A stretch of 10,762 nt of DNA from Bdellovibrionales bacterium (GTDB lineage: Bacteria > Bdellovibrionota > Bdellovibrionia > Bdellovibrionales > UBA1609): contig DAIDJH010000031.1 in NCBI GenBank assembly GCA_027451425.1, positions 1-10,762 on the forward strand, in the 5' to 3' direction. A program made the translations under genes and the position numbers. The first letter of the stretch is position 1; each line of letters opens with the position of its first letter. Below the pieces are notes generated by a model. That model had not been told where the DNA came from and ran no database searches. It was given only the letters and a program-made list of their open reading frames with translations. Below are positions 1 through 7,759 of this stretch, piece by piece.

Positions 1-1053
1 GAGTGTTCAACCACAAGAATCAACGCCTATTATTATTTTCACCTCAATCTCATCACCATTTGCGCCGGGGATTTCAACAGCGAAAATATACTCGAAACCC
101 TCGCGCACGAAATGGGGCACGTACTCGCGCTCAACCGCAGCCAGTATCTATTTGAAAAACGCTCGCTTATGGGGCAGCGCTTAACGACGCTTCGTCAAAA
201 CGTCTGTCAGCCCCGCAAGTTCTCATGCAACGACTGGTCACAGTTCAAAAACCAGTTCAACGATTCGCTCGCATCGCTTGACTCGTTCAAGCCGGAACTC
301 CCCGAATTTCAACGCTGTTTAAAGCGGCAAGTGACAAAAAGCGTGCTCGACAACGCGGACTACACTCGATTTGCAAAAAGTATTATGGCCGACCGGATGT
401 CGGATCTCGCTTCTGATGATGAATTTTTGCGTATAACCAAAGCCGAAATCCCATTCGACACAGGCAAAATGCAAATCAACCCGAATTATTTGAACCCCTG
501 CAGCTATTATTTGTGGAGCAAAGGCGAAGAACCGATCGACGACGAACTCACCACCCTGATGTTCTTTACGTCGGAATACCGTTGCACAAAAGATGCCGAC
601 CACTTGCAAAAATTAAGAACGGCGCTCGCCACCGCCAATGACATGACCGAACGGGTGATTGAAAAAACGCTACGAATCGAAGGTGAGTTCTCGGATCGCG
701 ACCAACTTGAAATTGAAGGTTTTTCGTCACCGCCGTACGAACGATTCGCCGATGTCTTGGGGAGTTACGCCGTAGCCGATTTACTCAGCCACTTTCACAA
801 CAAAGCCGATCGAATGAATACATTTCTTGCCAGTAGCTCGTGGCAATGCTCGCCGCCTTCACTTGAGACCGATTATCCGCAAGAGAGTTCCGTCGAAGAT
901 TCGTATCTTTTTGACGATCATACCGAAGGCGACAAACGGGAAAAAGAATGGTTTTCGGGGCCGCTTCGAGCGGCTATTGGCTGTCAAAAGGATTTCGATT
1001 TTAACGAATGTTCGTTGCCGTTTAAAAATGATAAATCGGTTATGTTGAACTGA
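1..1053 (+). CDS. Zinc metallopeptidase-like protein (gluzincin type), 5'-truncated by window edge
   Basis: The reading frame is open from base 1 to a TGA at 1051-1053, so about 350 C-terminal residues are visible and the true start lies outside the window. The ATG at 112 is internal: it is the methionine of an HEMGH motif (bases 106-120) inside a helix reading ETLAHEMGHVLAL. HExxH is the zinc-binding and catalytic motif of zincin peptidases. About 200 residues later, PYERFADVLGSYAVADLL (Glu codon at 739-741) has the E-x-x-A-D form that supplies the third zinc ligand in gluzincins such as the M48 and M13 families. Several cysteines, including a C-terminal GCQKDFDFNECSL segment, suggest an exported, disulfide-bonded protein, but any signal peptide is out of view. 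Seen: both motifs. Inferred: proteolysis in the periplasm or outside the cell. The exact family is not recognised. It converges on the FecR-domain gene with a 17-bp gap. Confidence 0.75.
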   Translation, partial: ECSTTRINAYYYFHLNLITICAGDFNSENILETLAHEMGHVLALNRSQYLFEKRSLMGQRLTTLRQNVCQPRKFSCNDWSQFKNQFNDSLASLDSFKPELPEFQRCLKRQVTKSVLDNADYTRFAKSIMADRMSDLASDDEFLRITKAEIPFDTGKMQINPNYLNPCSYYLWSKGEEPIDDELTTLMFFTSEYRCTKDADHLQKLRTALATANDMTERVIEKTLRIEGEFSDRDQLEIEGFSSPPYERFADVLGSYAVADLLSHFHNKADRMNTFLASSSWQCSPPSLETDYPQESSVEDSYLFDDHTEGDKREKEWFSGPLRAAIGCQKDFDFNECSLPFKNDKSVMLN

Positions 1054-1070
1054 CCGCCCAGTTTGGCGTA

Positions 1071-2381
1071 CTAATAATCACAGTGCCCGACGACCGGTCG
1101 ATCGCCATGGCACAAGTTGCTATACGACGCCGGTAAACGCGCTGGCGAGACCCAGTCTCCATTGGCGTCGCAAATACGGCGCACGCACTGCACGTTCGGC
1201 AAATCGACCCGGCACTTTTTCTCACCCGCCGGGTTGTGCTCGCATGTCCACTCACATTGATTATAGTTGGCATCGGGGACATGGCAGACCGCACTCGATT
1301 GCGACCACGCCACGTCTTGCGAGTTGACAGAAGAACCGCTCCCGCGCGTCGCCATAGTGTCACTGCCGTTGCCCGCCCCTGGGGCAAACTCCGTTTGCGC
1401 ATTGATTTTCTCAATATCACGGGCTGACAGCGCATGTACGGAGGTCATCACTCCACCCGACGGTTCTTCGACGTAGGCACCCGCTTCATTTTTTGCAATC
1501 AAATCACTTCTCGTGTGCGCAAGATTTGACAACTGCACCCGCCCACGAAGAGTCGCGACAAGGGTAACAAAATGCCCCGATTGATCACGATTTGCCGACA
1601 CAATAAAAATTGTTCCCCTCACGCCGGCCACGGCCGATTTTGTGTACACGCGATAGTAATTTTTTTTGCCGTCGTACTTCTGATTCACTTCGTTGCGAAT
1701 CTCTCCCTTGAGCAAGTCGAGAACCATACGTTTTTTTTCGGCCTGCGCTTTTGAATCGCTCGCGTCGCGAATGCGAACCTCCGAATTCGGCGTCACATTG
1801 AGGCGATTGCCACTATTAAACACGACTACCGCCCGGCCATTCGGACCAGTCGCAATATGATCGTTTTCGTACAGTTCCATCGTGACGGAGATCGGAGTTT
1901 TTTGCCCATTGGCAGCGATACGCCACGCCGGTTGAGCGACATATATCACCCGCCCAATCGATTCAACTGCCTGGACGGTCGGCGCCGCGGGTGCCGCACT
2001 GTTTGCGACAGGCGCCGTTGACGCCGGCATTCGAGCCCCCACCGGCTGACCGTTCACACCTAAATTTGTTGCTGATACGGCCCCACCGCTTGCATTGGGT
2101 GCGCCATTGGAATTCCCAGCATTCGGCGTATGATCAGCCACTTTACATTCTGGCGGAGCATCCTCGAGCGGCACACACGTTGGCCGCGAACAACTTTTCA
2201 CGCGATTACCACCATCGCATTTTGCCGAATAGAATGTGAGATCAGTTTGAGATTCGCAAGTTGGGTTGCAACTCAACTTTGGACACGCACAATCGTCCGC
2301 CGATGCCGAGTCCGCTGCGCTCCCGGCCAACGCTGAGAAAATAAAAATGAAAACAATTGGTGCGTTCCACAATATTCGCAT
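1071..2381 (-). CDS. Secreted FecR-domain protein with N- and C-terminal cysteine clusters
   Basis: 436 residues. Residues 1 to about 28 form a signal peptide (hydrophobic IVFIFIFSALAG, then small residues), so export to the periplasm is likely. Residues 31-79 hold eight cysteines. Residues 85-140 are a low-complexity Ala/Pro/Gly/Asn linker. Residues 145-290 match the FecR fold: ENDHIATGPNGRAVVVF, then NRLNVTPNSEVRI, and the family hallmark AVAGVRGTIFIV near 250-261. Residues 366-434 hold another eight cysteines, with none in between. Classical FecR proteins are inner-membrane signal transducers for TonB receptors and sigma factors. This one has no transmembrane segment after the signal peptide and no sigma factor or receptor beside it, so an envelope structural or binding role is more likely (inference). 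The ATG at 2381 lies 26 bp after the glycosyltransferase stop, without a clear Shine-Dalgarno, and is probably in the same operon. Confidence 0.8.
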   Translation of the reverse strand: MRILWNAPIVFIFIFSALAGSAADSASADDCACPKLSCNPTCESQTDLTFYSAKCDGGNRVKSCSRPTCVPLEDAPPECKVADHTPNAGNSNGAPNASGGAVSATNLGVNGQPVGARMPASTAPVANSAAPAAPTVQAVESIGRVIYVAQPAWRIAANGQKTPISVTMELYENDHIATGPNGRAVVVFNSGNRLNVTPNSEVRIRDASDSKAQAEKKRMVLDLLKGEIRNEVNQKYDGKKNYYRVYTKSAVAGVRGTIFIVSANRDQSGHFVTLVATLRGRVQLSNLAHTRSDLIAKNEAGAYVEEPSGGVMTSVHALSARDIEKINAQTEFAPGAGNGSDTMATRGSGSSVNSQDVAWSQSSAVCHVPDANYNQCEWTCEHNPAGEKKCRVDLPNVQCVRRICDANGDWVSPARLPASYSNLCHGDRPVVGHCDY

Positions 2382-2407
2382 ACGTCAGTTACTTTTCGGA
2401 AATCTTA

Positions 2408-3181
2408 CTAAGGTTCTTTAGAGCCAGTTTGAGACTGTATCTCGCGTAGCTTCGCCCACCGTAAAAACGTTGAAAACGCGCTCACCATCGCCGCAATAAG
2501 GCCCGCCTGCCCATCTCGGTAGCCTTGCTTTAAAAAAAACGCTTCAAAGAATTTAAAAATAGTTTTTAGCATCATCTTGATTGGCGAATATTTATTGCCT
2601 CGCTTAGCCAAATCAGCAGCCCGCAAGCCCGAATACCGGTCGATCGTCTCAATTTGAGACGATAACGTCGGGAATGGCCAGTGAAGAATATCGCCTTGCA
2701 GTGACTGAACAAGTTTAGCCTCTACTTTTTCGTGCACGCTGGTTTCAGTCCATTGCGCGCGGGCACGATGGTAGAGACGAACCTGGCGGTCGGGGTACAT
2801 TCCACCATGAAGCATCCACTGACCAAGATAATTCGCTTTACGCGGAAATGAAAATGCGTCAATGTTCAACAGTTCTTCCGGCTTTTGAAACAATTTGAGA
2901 ATTTCGCCCTTGGCGGCTTCACTCAACGCCTCGTCTGCATCGAGAGAAAGCACCCAATCGTTGCGAGCCAGCGCCGTGGCACGAATTTTCTGCCGGGCAT
3001 AACCACGCCAGGGCTCTTGGAGTGTACGTGCCCCCAAGCGTTTGGCGATCTCAAGCGTACGATCTTGGCTGCCGCTATCCAGCACCAAAATATCCGAAAC
3101 AAACGGTGCCGATCGCAAACATCGCTCTATGTTCTTTTCTTCGTTGAGCGTAATGACAATCAGAGATATCGGCAGCGTCAT
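2408..3181 (-). CDS. Family 2 glycosyltransferase, WaaE/LPS-core type
   Basis: 257 residues from the chosen ATG. The GT-A fold N-terminus is clear: MTLPISLIVITLNEEKNIER, then ILVLDSGSQDRT near 31-42. The metal- and nucleotide-sugar-binding acidic motif is LSLDADEA, with DAD at 81-83. The central WRGYARQK, the ETSVHEKVE segment and the C-terminal FFLKQGYRDGQAGL stretch are typical of the WaaE/KdtX-like glycosyltransferases that add sugars to lipopolysaccharide core; length also fits that family. It probably uses a nucleotide sugar at the cytoplasmic face of the inner membrane; donor and acceptor cannot be told. The frame extends 19 codons upstream to a TTG at 3238, but those residues lack family similarity and would overlap the start region of the divergent gene, so ATG 3181 is preferred despite a weak ribosome site. 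The FecR gene follows by 26 bp. Confidence 0.85.
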   Translation of the reverse strand: MTLPISLIVITLNEEKNIERCLRSAPFVSDILVLDSGSQDRTLEIAKRLGARTLQEPWRGYARQKIRATALARNDWVLSLDADEALSEAAKGEILKLFQKPEELLNIDAFSFPRKANYLGQWMLHGGMYPDRQVRLYHRARAQWTETSVHEKVEAKLVQSLQGDILHWPFPTLSSQIETIDRYSGLRAADLAKRGNKYSPIKMMLKTIFKFFEAFFLKQGYRDGQAGLIAAMVSAFSTFLRWAKLREIQSQTGSKEP

Positions 3182-3237
3182 AGACTTGACTTTTACAATT
3201 GCCGCCGCGACAACGAATGTCAACCTGAGGTCGAACA

Positions 3238-3855
3238 ATGAACAATAAAATCGCCACTATCTTTTTTTCCACAACATTGTTATTTGCATCATCCGCGTTT
3301 GCCTTCTACACCGTGCAAGATACCGGTGACCTACTCGCTCCCACGCAAATGGCTATTGGAGCATCCTTACAAGGGATGACGGCCGGTCCCGTACATGGCG
3401 TGAATATCCTTGGCCATCTCGATAAGGGACTAACGGATACATCCAATTTACGTTTTGAGGCGGGCTCAGGCGCCACCGATGCCGTACTCGGCGGATATTA
3501 CAAATGGGTACCCTTTCCCGATTACCAAGATCAGCCCGCTGTTGGTTTTATCATGGGTGGACAATACGCCCACTACCAGGGCGCCGGTGAAATTGCCGCG
3601 CGATTTACGCCAATTGCGAGCAAAAAATTCGAGATTCATTCAGACCAAGCGAATGGCACGATTACACCTTACGTCGCTGTGCCTATCGCTATGGCCAACT
3701 ACAACAGCAGCACATTAGTGCCAGTGCAAATCACTCTTGGCGCCAAATACCACGATGACCGTGTGAAAATATGTGATTTTCTGGCGGAACTCGATTTCGA
3801 CGTGAATCAAGCGCCGAACTCAATCGTGCTCGGCGTTCAATTCGCTCCGTTTTAG
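3238..3855 (+). CDS. Small outer-membrane beta-barrel-like protein, hypothetical
   Basis: 205 residues. Residues 1-22 form a standard signal peptide ([16 protein letters not shown]) with an AFA/FY cleavage site. The rest is rich in alternating polar and hydrophobic stretches with Gly and aromatic residues ([60 protein letters not shown]), and it ends in phenylalanine. That C-terminal aromatic is the usual Bam recognition signal of outer-membrane barrels, so a barrel of about 8 strands is the best guess. No named family is recognised. The start is well supported: CTGAGG at 3225-3230 is a Shine-Dalgarno 7 bases before ATG. It is divergent from the glycosyltransferase across 56 bp. Its TAG overlaps the dnaK stop on the other strand, with no terminator between them. 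Confidence 0.75.
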   Translation: MNNKIATIFFSTTLLFASSAFAFYTVQDTGDLLAPTQMAIGASLQGMTAGPVHGVNILGHLDKGLTDTSNLRFEAGSGATDAVLGGYYKWVPFPDYQDQPAVGFIMGGQYAHYQGAGEIAARFTPIASKKFEIHSDQANGTITPYVAVPIAMANYNSSTLVPVQITLGAKYHDDRVKICDFLAELDFDVNQAPNSIVLGVQFAPF

Positions 3856-5777
3856 TTTACGTCCTTATATTCAGCGTCGATCACGTCGCCTTTGTCGTTC
3901 TTTTTGGCTTCACCGGTGCCACTGTTATCACCTGTCGCACCGGGCGGCGTGGGGCCACCGCCTGCCGCTCCCGCTGCTTTGCTTTTTTCGTACAAAGCGC
4001 TCGACAATTTGTGGCTGGCTTGCGTGAGTCGATCGAGCGCGCCTTGGATTTGCGCTAGACCCGGTCGATTTTGCAGCACTTGCTTTGCATCATTGATCGC
4101 GGCTTCCGCATCGGCTTTATCCGCTTGTGACAGTTCGCCGCCTTTTTCGCGAATGAGCTTTTCAGTTTGATAGACGAGATTATCGAGATTATTGATCGCC
4201 GATACCTCTTCATGTTTTTTCTTATCTTCTTCGGCATGCGCCTCAGCGTCTTTCACCATGCGATTGATTTCATCCTCGCTTAAGCCCGATTTCGCCGTAA
4301 TCTTGATCGCCTGCTCCTTGCCCGTACCTAAATCTTTAGCCGACACATTCAAGATACTGTTGGCGTCGATGTCGAACGTAACTTCGATTTGCGGCACTCC
4401 GCGCGGAGCAGACGGGATGCCCACCAGCTCGAATCGTCCAAGCGCTTTGTTGTCTCGTGCCATTTCACGCTCACCTTGCAAGACGTGGACATCCACGCTC
4501 GTTTGACTATCGGCAGCCGTAGAGAACACCTGCGACTTACGTGTGGGTATGCGCGAGTTGCGCTCAATAAGCTTTGTCATTACTCCGCCCAAAGTTTCAA
4601 TACCCAAAGACAATGGCGTGACGTCAAGAAGTAGAACTTCTTTCACTTCACCAGACAACACACCGCCTTGGACCGCAGCACCAAGCGCGACCACTTCGTC
4701 AGGGTTCACCGATTGGTTAGGCGCTTTGCCAAATAATTTTTTAACCGCTTCTTGAATTTTCGGCACACGTGTCGAACCGCCGACAAGCACAACTTCATCG
4801 ATCTCAGATGCGCTGATGCCGGCGTCTTTCATACATTTACGGCAGGGCTCAAGACTGCGTTCGACAAGATCGTCAATCATTTGTTCAAATTTGGCTCGCG
4901 TGAGCCGTAAGTTTAAATGCTTAGGCCCGCTTTGATCGGCTGTAATGAACGGCAAATTGATGTCGGTTTCCATCCGTGAGCTGAGTTCGATTTTCGCTTT
5001 TTCGGCCGCTTCACGCAACCGCTGAAGAGCCATTTTATCATTGCGGAGATCGATGCCCGATTCTTTTCTAAATTCATCGACCATCCACTCCAAAATGCGA
5101 TGATCGAAATTATCGCCGCCCAGGTGCGTGTCGCCGTTTGTGGCTTTAACTTCGACGACATTATCGCCCACTTCGAGGATAGAAATATCGAACGTGCCTC
5201 CGCCAAAATCGTAAATCACAATTTTTTCGTCTTTTTTCTTATCAAGACCATACGCCAACGCCGCTGCGGTCGGCTCGTTGATAATCCGGCGCACATTTAA
5301 ACCCGCAATACGGCCGGCGTCTTTCGTCGCTTGCCGTTGAGCATCGTTGAAATAGGCCGGCACAGTGATTACCGCCTCAGTGACCTCCGAACCAAGATAA
5401 TTCTCAGCCACCTTTTTCAGCTTCATCAAAACCTGCGCGCCCACTTCTTCGGGACTTACCGTTTTACCTTTCACGTCAAAGGCGCAATCCTGATTTTTTG
5501 GTACAACTTTATAGGGCACGAGTTTCATTTCTTCGCCAACTTCAGAAAAGCGCCGACCAATGAAACGTTTCGAAGAATAAATGGTGTTTTCAGGGTTCGT
5601 AACCGCTTGGCGTTTGGCGATTTGCCCCACCAAAATTTCATCATCTTTCGTGTACGCCACGACTGACGGAGTGGTCCGACCGCCCTCTTCGTTCACAAGG
5701 ACTTTTGCCTCGCCACCTTCCATAACCGCAACCACCGAATTTGTCGTACCTAAATCAATGCCGATAATTTTGTTCAT
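3852..5777 (-). CDS. dnaK: Chaperone protein DnaK (Hsp70)
   Basis: 641 residues, close to the 638 of E. coli DnaK. It binds exposed hydrophobic segments of unfolded proteins in an ATP-driven cycle with DnaJ and GrpE in the cytoplasm. All Hsp70 hallmarks are present in order: [13 protein letters not shown] at the N-terminus, [19 protein letters not shown] near 140, [12 protein letters not shown] near 195, [15 protein letters not shown] near 335, and the interdomain linker [14 protein letters not shown] near 390. The substrate-binding domain and helical lid follow, then a Gly/Pro-rich tail ending [11 protein letters not shown]. Start choice is firm: AGGAGA (5785-5790) lies 7 bases before ATG. 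dnaJ lies 78 bp upstream on the same strand, but dnaK has its own heat-shock-like promoter in that gap. No grpE is in the window. The stop overlaps the convergent outer-membrane protein gene by 4 bp. Confidence 0.98.
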   Translation of the reverse strand: MNKIIGIDLGTTNSVVAVMEGGEAKVLVNEEGGRTTPSVVAYTKDDEILVGQIAKRQAVTNPENTIYSSKRFIGRRFSEVGEEMKLVPYKVVPKNQDCAFDVKGKTVSPEEVGAQVLMKLKKVAENYLGSEVTEAVITVPAYFNDAQRQATKDAGRIAGLNVRRIINEPTAAALAYGLDKKKDEKIVIYDFGGGTFDISILEVGDNVVEVKATNGDTHLGGDNFDHRILEWMVDEFRKESGIDLRNDKMALQRLREAAEKAKIELSSRMETDINLPFITADQSGPKHLNLRLTRAKFEQMIDDLVERSLEPCRKCMKDAGISASEIDEVVLVGGSTRVPKIQEAVKKLFGKAPNQSVNPDEVVALGAAVQGGVLSGEVKEVLLLDVTPLSLGIETLGGVMTKLIERNSRIPTRKSQVFSTAADSQTSVDVHVLQGEREMARDNKALGRFELVGIPSAPRGVPQIEVTFDIDANSILNVSAKDLGTGKEQAIKITAKSGLSEDEINRMVKDAEAHAEEDKKKHEEVSAINNLDNLVYQTEKLIREKGGELSQADKADAEAAINDAKQVLQNRPGLAQIQGALDRLTQASHKLSSALYEKSKAAGAAGGGPTPPGATGDNSGTGEAKKNDKGDVIDAEYKDVN

Positions 5778-5784
5778 TGAGCTT

Positions 5785-5790
5785 TCTCCT
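5785..5790 (-). promoter_or_regulatory. dnaK ribosome binding site
   Basis: On the minus strand this reads AGGAGA, inside a longer purine run (AGAGGAGAAAG), 7 bases before the dnaK ATG. It is a strong Shine-Dalgarno, in clear contrast to dnaJ, which has none. Confidence 0.8.
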
Positions 5791-5805
5791 CTTTACCTCA
5801 TTCCA

Positions 5806-5833
5806 ACTTGGGGTCGACTCTCGATTCGTCAAG
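5806..5833 (-). promoter_or_regulatory. Heat-shock (sigma-32)-like promoter of dnaK
   Basis: Reading the minus strand, CTTGA (5833-5829) is followed by 15 bases and then CCCCA (5813-5809). The E. coli sigma-32 consensus is CTTGAAA, 13-15 bases, CCCCATnT, and the E. coli dnaK P1 promoter, as remembered, has CTTGA and CCCCA with the same 15-base gap. The predicted start of transcription would be about 20 bases before the dnaK ATG, leaving room for its Shine-Dalgarno. Seen: motif and spacing. Inferred: heat induction of dnaK independent of dnaJ. Confidence 0.65.
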
Positions 5834-5855
5834 CCCAACCGGTGTTATAAAGCCG

Positions 5856-6980
5856 CTACCCTTTGCGCCGGCCAAAAAAACCGCTGGCCTCTAGCACTTC
5901 GACGCCCTTATCTTTGGCTATTTCGCGTAAAAGTTCCTCTTCTTTTTTGGTCAGTTTTTTAGGGAATTCAACTTTTAAATGATAAATTAAATCGCCACGG
6001 CGGCCACCACGTAACGAAGGCACCCCTTCACCATGGAGCTGAACTTCAGTCCCATCATGACTTCCAGGTTGTACAGTGAGCTTCGATTGACCCGTTACCG
6101 TATCAACCTCAATCTCGCTGCCAAGAAGCGCCTGCAGGTAGCTGACAGAAACTTCGGCGTGAAGACTTTGGCCGTCGCGTTCAAACCGTCGATCATCTTT
6201 AACCAATAGTTCAACATAAAGATCACCGGTCGGGCCTCCGGCAAGGCCAACTTCACCTTCACCGGTTAGCCGCAGTTGCGTGCCTGTCTCAATGCCGGGG
6301 GGAACTTGAATGCTAAGTTTTCGTTTGACGGGCTTTCTACCGCGCCCCTTACAATCGGTGCATGGTTCTTTAATGGTCACACCTTCGCCGCGACAGGCGG
6401 GACAGGTCGTGGCCATTGTGAAAAAGCCCTGCTGGCGAACGACTTGACCGCTACCGCCGCAGGTCAAACAAGTTATCGGAGACGTCCCCGGCTTCGCACC
6501 CGAACCTGAACACGTTTTGCAAGCTTCGTCCGTATCGAATTGGATCTCTTTCTGCGCGCCTGAGATCACGTCTTTTAAATCGACTTCAAGTCGGTAACGA
6601 AGATCCGAACCTCGCCGGGCGCGAGACCGACCACGTCCACGAGTGCCTGGCCCACCCATGCCCGGACCAAAGAAGTCCGAAAAAATATCGCCGAACGCGC
6701 TGAAAATATCGTTAATATCGTGAAACCCTTGCGGGCCACCGCCTGCACCGCCGAAGCCGCTGTTCACTCCTGCATGACCAAAACGATCATACCGCGCACG
6801 TTTTTCGTCGTGTGAAAGCACGTCGTAAGCCTCGGCCGCTTCTTTGAATTTGTCTTCAGCTTGCTTGTCGCCCGGATTGCGGTCGGGGTGGTACTTCATC
6901 GCCAGTTGGCGATAGGCTTTTTTAATTGAATCTTTGTCGGCTGTTCGTGAAACGCCAAGGACTTCGTAATAATCTCGCAT
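5856..6980 (-). CDS. dnaJ: Chaperone protein DnaJ (Hsp40, type I)
   Basis: 374 residues, the usual length. It delivers unfolded substrates to DnaK and stimulates its ATPase. The J domain covers residues 1-70 with the essential HPD at 31-33 (KYHPDRNPG). A Gly/Phe-rich linker with DIF repeats (DINDIFSAFGDIFSDFFGPG) lies at 72-115. Four zinc-binding CxxCxGxG repeats have cysteine pairs at 154/157, 171/174, 193/196 and 207/210. The substrate-binding beta domains and a short C-terminal tail (GFFGRRKG) complete the protein. The MRDYYEVLGV start is the family's expected N-terminus, so ATG 6980 is firm, yet there is no Shine-Dalgarno before it and a -10-like TATAAC ends 7 bases upstream: the mRNA may be leaderless. 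dnaJ precedes dnaK, the reverse of the common dnaK-dnaJ order. All key residues are intact. Confidence 0.97.
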   Translation of the reverse strand: MRDYYEVLGVSRTADKDSIKKAYRQLAMKYHPDRNPGDKQAEDKFKEAAEAYDVLSHDEKRARYDRFGHAGVNSGFGGAGGGPQGFHDINDIFSAFGDIFSDFFGPGMGGPGTRGRGRSRARRGSDLRYRLEVDLKDVISGAQKEIQFDTDEACKTCSGSGAKPGTSPITCLTCGGSGQVVRQQGFFTMATTCPACRGEGVTIKEPCTDCKGRGRKPVKRKLSIQVPPGIETGTQLRLTGEGEVGLAGGPTGDLYVELLVKDDRRFERDGQSLHAEVSVSYLQALLGSEIEVDTVTGQSKLTVQPGSHDGTEVQLHGEGVPSLRGGRRGDLIYHLKVEFPKKLTKKEEELLREIAKDKGVEVLEASGFFGRRKG

Positions 6981-6987
6981 GCGTACT

Positions 6988-7019
6988 GTTATAGTGGAGT
7001 CGAATCACAGGCTGTCAAG
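6988..7019 (-). promoter_or_regulatory. Heat-shock-like promoter of dnaJ
   Basis: On the minus strand, CTTGA (7019-7015) is followed by 15 bases and CTCCA (6999-6995). This is the same spacing as the dnaK promoter with one change in the -10 block, and both read TCGACYCCA across it. It can also be read as a sigma-70 promoter: TTGACA (7018-7013) and TATAAC (6993-6988), with a long 19-base spacer. The -35 overlaps the TGA stop of the antitoxin gene. Only 7 bases separate TATAAC from the dnaJ ATG, so transcription should begin at or very near the start codon. Confidence 0.55.
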
Positions 7020-7326
7020 TCTTCGGACGTTTATAAATTTCTTGGCCAACTCGCCGGATATGTTCCACCAAAGCGGGATTCTCAATTTGTCGCAAGATCG
7101 ACAAATCGAATTTGTACGGCAGCATCAGGTCGTCGAGTTCTTCGTCGATTCGATAAATAGTCTCGATATTTAAGTCCGCGCCCTCAAAAGTTAAATCGAT
7201 ATCCGAACCCGGCTTGAAGTTGCCCTTCGCGCGAGAGCCGTAAACGATGGCGCGCTCAATTTCGGGGTGTTTAGCAAAAACGCCTTGAATCGCAGCGATT
7301 GTCTGGTCTTTTAAACCGAATTTCAT
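7015..7326 (-). CDS. mntA: MNT-family nucleotidyltransferase antitoxin (MntA-like)
   Basis: 103 residues from ATG 7326. It is a minimal nucleotidyltransferase: IVYGSRAKGNFKPGSDIDL gives the exact GS-x10-DxD signature (G30, S31, D42, D44), and YKFDLSIL supplies the third metal-binding acid, D74. In type VII HEPN/MNT systems this enzyme adds AMP to a tyrosine of the HEPN toxin and so silences it; the pair forms a cytoplasmic complex. The frame stays open for 49 more codons upstream, but that stretch overlaps the HEPN gene in another frame and has no family similarity. A GTG at 7338 is a possible alternative start. The gene begins 16 bp after the HEPN stop, consistent with one transcript. Its TGA lies within the dnaJ promoter -35, so read-through into dnaJ is possible. 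Confidence 0.85.
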   Translation of the reverse strand: MKFGLKDQTIAAIQGVFAKHPEIERAIVYGSRAKGNFKPGSDIDLTFEGADLNIETIYRIDEELDDLMLPYKFDLSILRQIENPALVEHIRRVGQEIYKRPKT

Positions 7327-7342
7327 GGCCGTCGTCACCGCT

Positions 7343-7759
7343 TCACGATTCGAGTGCCGCCATTTTATTTTGCAGTTCAACAAACAGCGGGAAGTATCTC
7401 GCGACAATTTTCTGTATGAGCTTATTAGCCGTGTCTTTGTTGTAGGTATGAGAAGAGAGATTGCGACTCCCAATCATGTCCATCCACGATTCGCCGTCAG
7501 AAACGAGGTTCAATCGAAAACCCTCGCGCGTGGCATCGCGTGACCCAATAATCGAAGCATGGCCGTGAAATTCAATATAGTCTTTTAAAAGATTCCAGGC
7601 CAGTTCGTGAGTAAATTCAAACGCTTTAATCAGGCCCTGCTTTTCGATGTTTGAAAGCTCGCGCGCGCGCCCCAACTCGACGCACTCTTTGAGTTGCGAA
7701 AGCGCATTTTTGTAACTATCGAGCCGCTGCTGCCAACGAACGTCAACTTTGTTCTTCAA
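7343..7759 (-). CDS. hepT: HEPN-domain toxin, HI0074-type nucleotidyltransferase partner (HepT-like)
   Basis: 138 residues from a TTG at 7759. The protein begins MKNKVDVRWQQRLDSYKNAL, the usual start of the HI0074 'nucleotidyltransferase substrate-binding' family, and continues with the helical FEFTHELAWNLLKDYIEFHG core. Near the C-terminus is SRNLSSHTY, an exact R-x4-H-x-Y motif (R99, H104, Y106). R and H are the RNase active-site residues of HEPN toxins, and the Tyr is the residue AMPylated by MntA. The frame extends to another TTG at 7816, but those 19 codons are the shadow of an ATPase-like remnant in a neighbouring frame, so 7759 is preferred. This TTG overlaps the stop of that remnant as TTGA, suggesting translational coupling. 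Expected role: tRNA or mRNA cleaving toxin controlled by the downstream antitoxin. Confidence 0.82.
   Translation of the reverse strand: MKNKVDVRWQQRLDSYKNALSQLKECVELGRARELSNIEKQGLIKAFEFTHELAWNLLKDYIEFHGHASIIGSRDATREGFRLNLVSDGESWMDMIGSRNLSSHTYNKDTANKLIQKIVARYFPLFVELQNKMAALES

Noticed and set aside
1055..1068. Terminator hairpin CGCC/GGCG between the convergent genes
   Set aside because: Only a 4-bp stem and no following T run on either strand.
1572..2336. Plus-strand open frames within the FecR gene
   Set aside because: They are shadows; the minus-strand gene has a signal peptide, the FecR hallmark and patterned cysteines.
3194..3223. Sigma-70 promoter for the glycosyltransferase (TTGACA on minus at 3223-3218)
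   Set aside because: The -35 is perfect, but no acceptable -10 lies at 16-18 bases; too weak to annotate.
3182..3238. TTG start at 3238 for the glycosyltransferase
   Set aside because: The extra 19 residues are not part of the GT2 family N-terminus and there is no Shine-Dalgarno; ATG 3181 gives the expected start.
2885..3248. Plus-strand open frames over the glycosyltransferase
   Set aside because: They are shadows of the well-supported GT2 gene, with no ribosome site and no recognisable domain.
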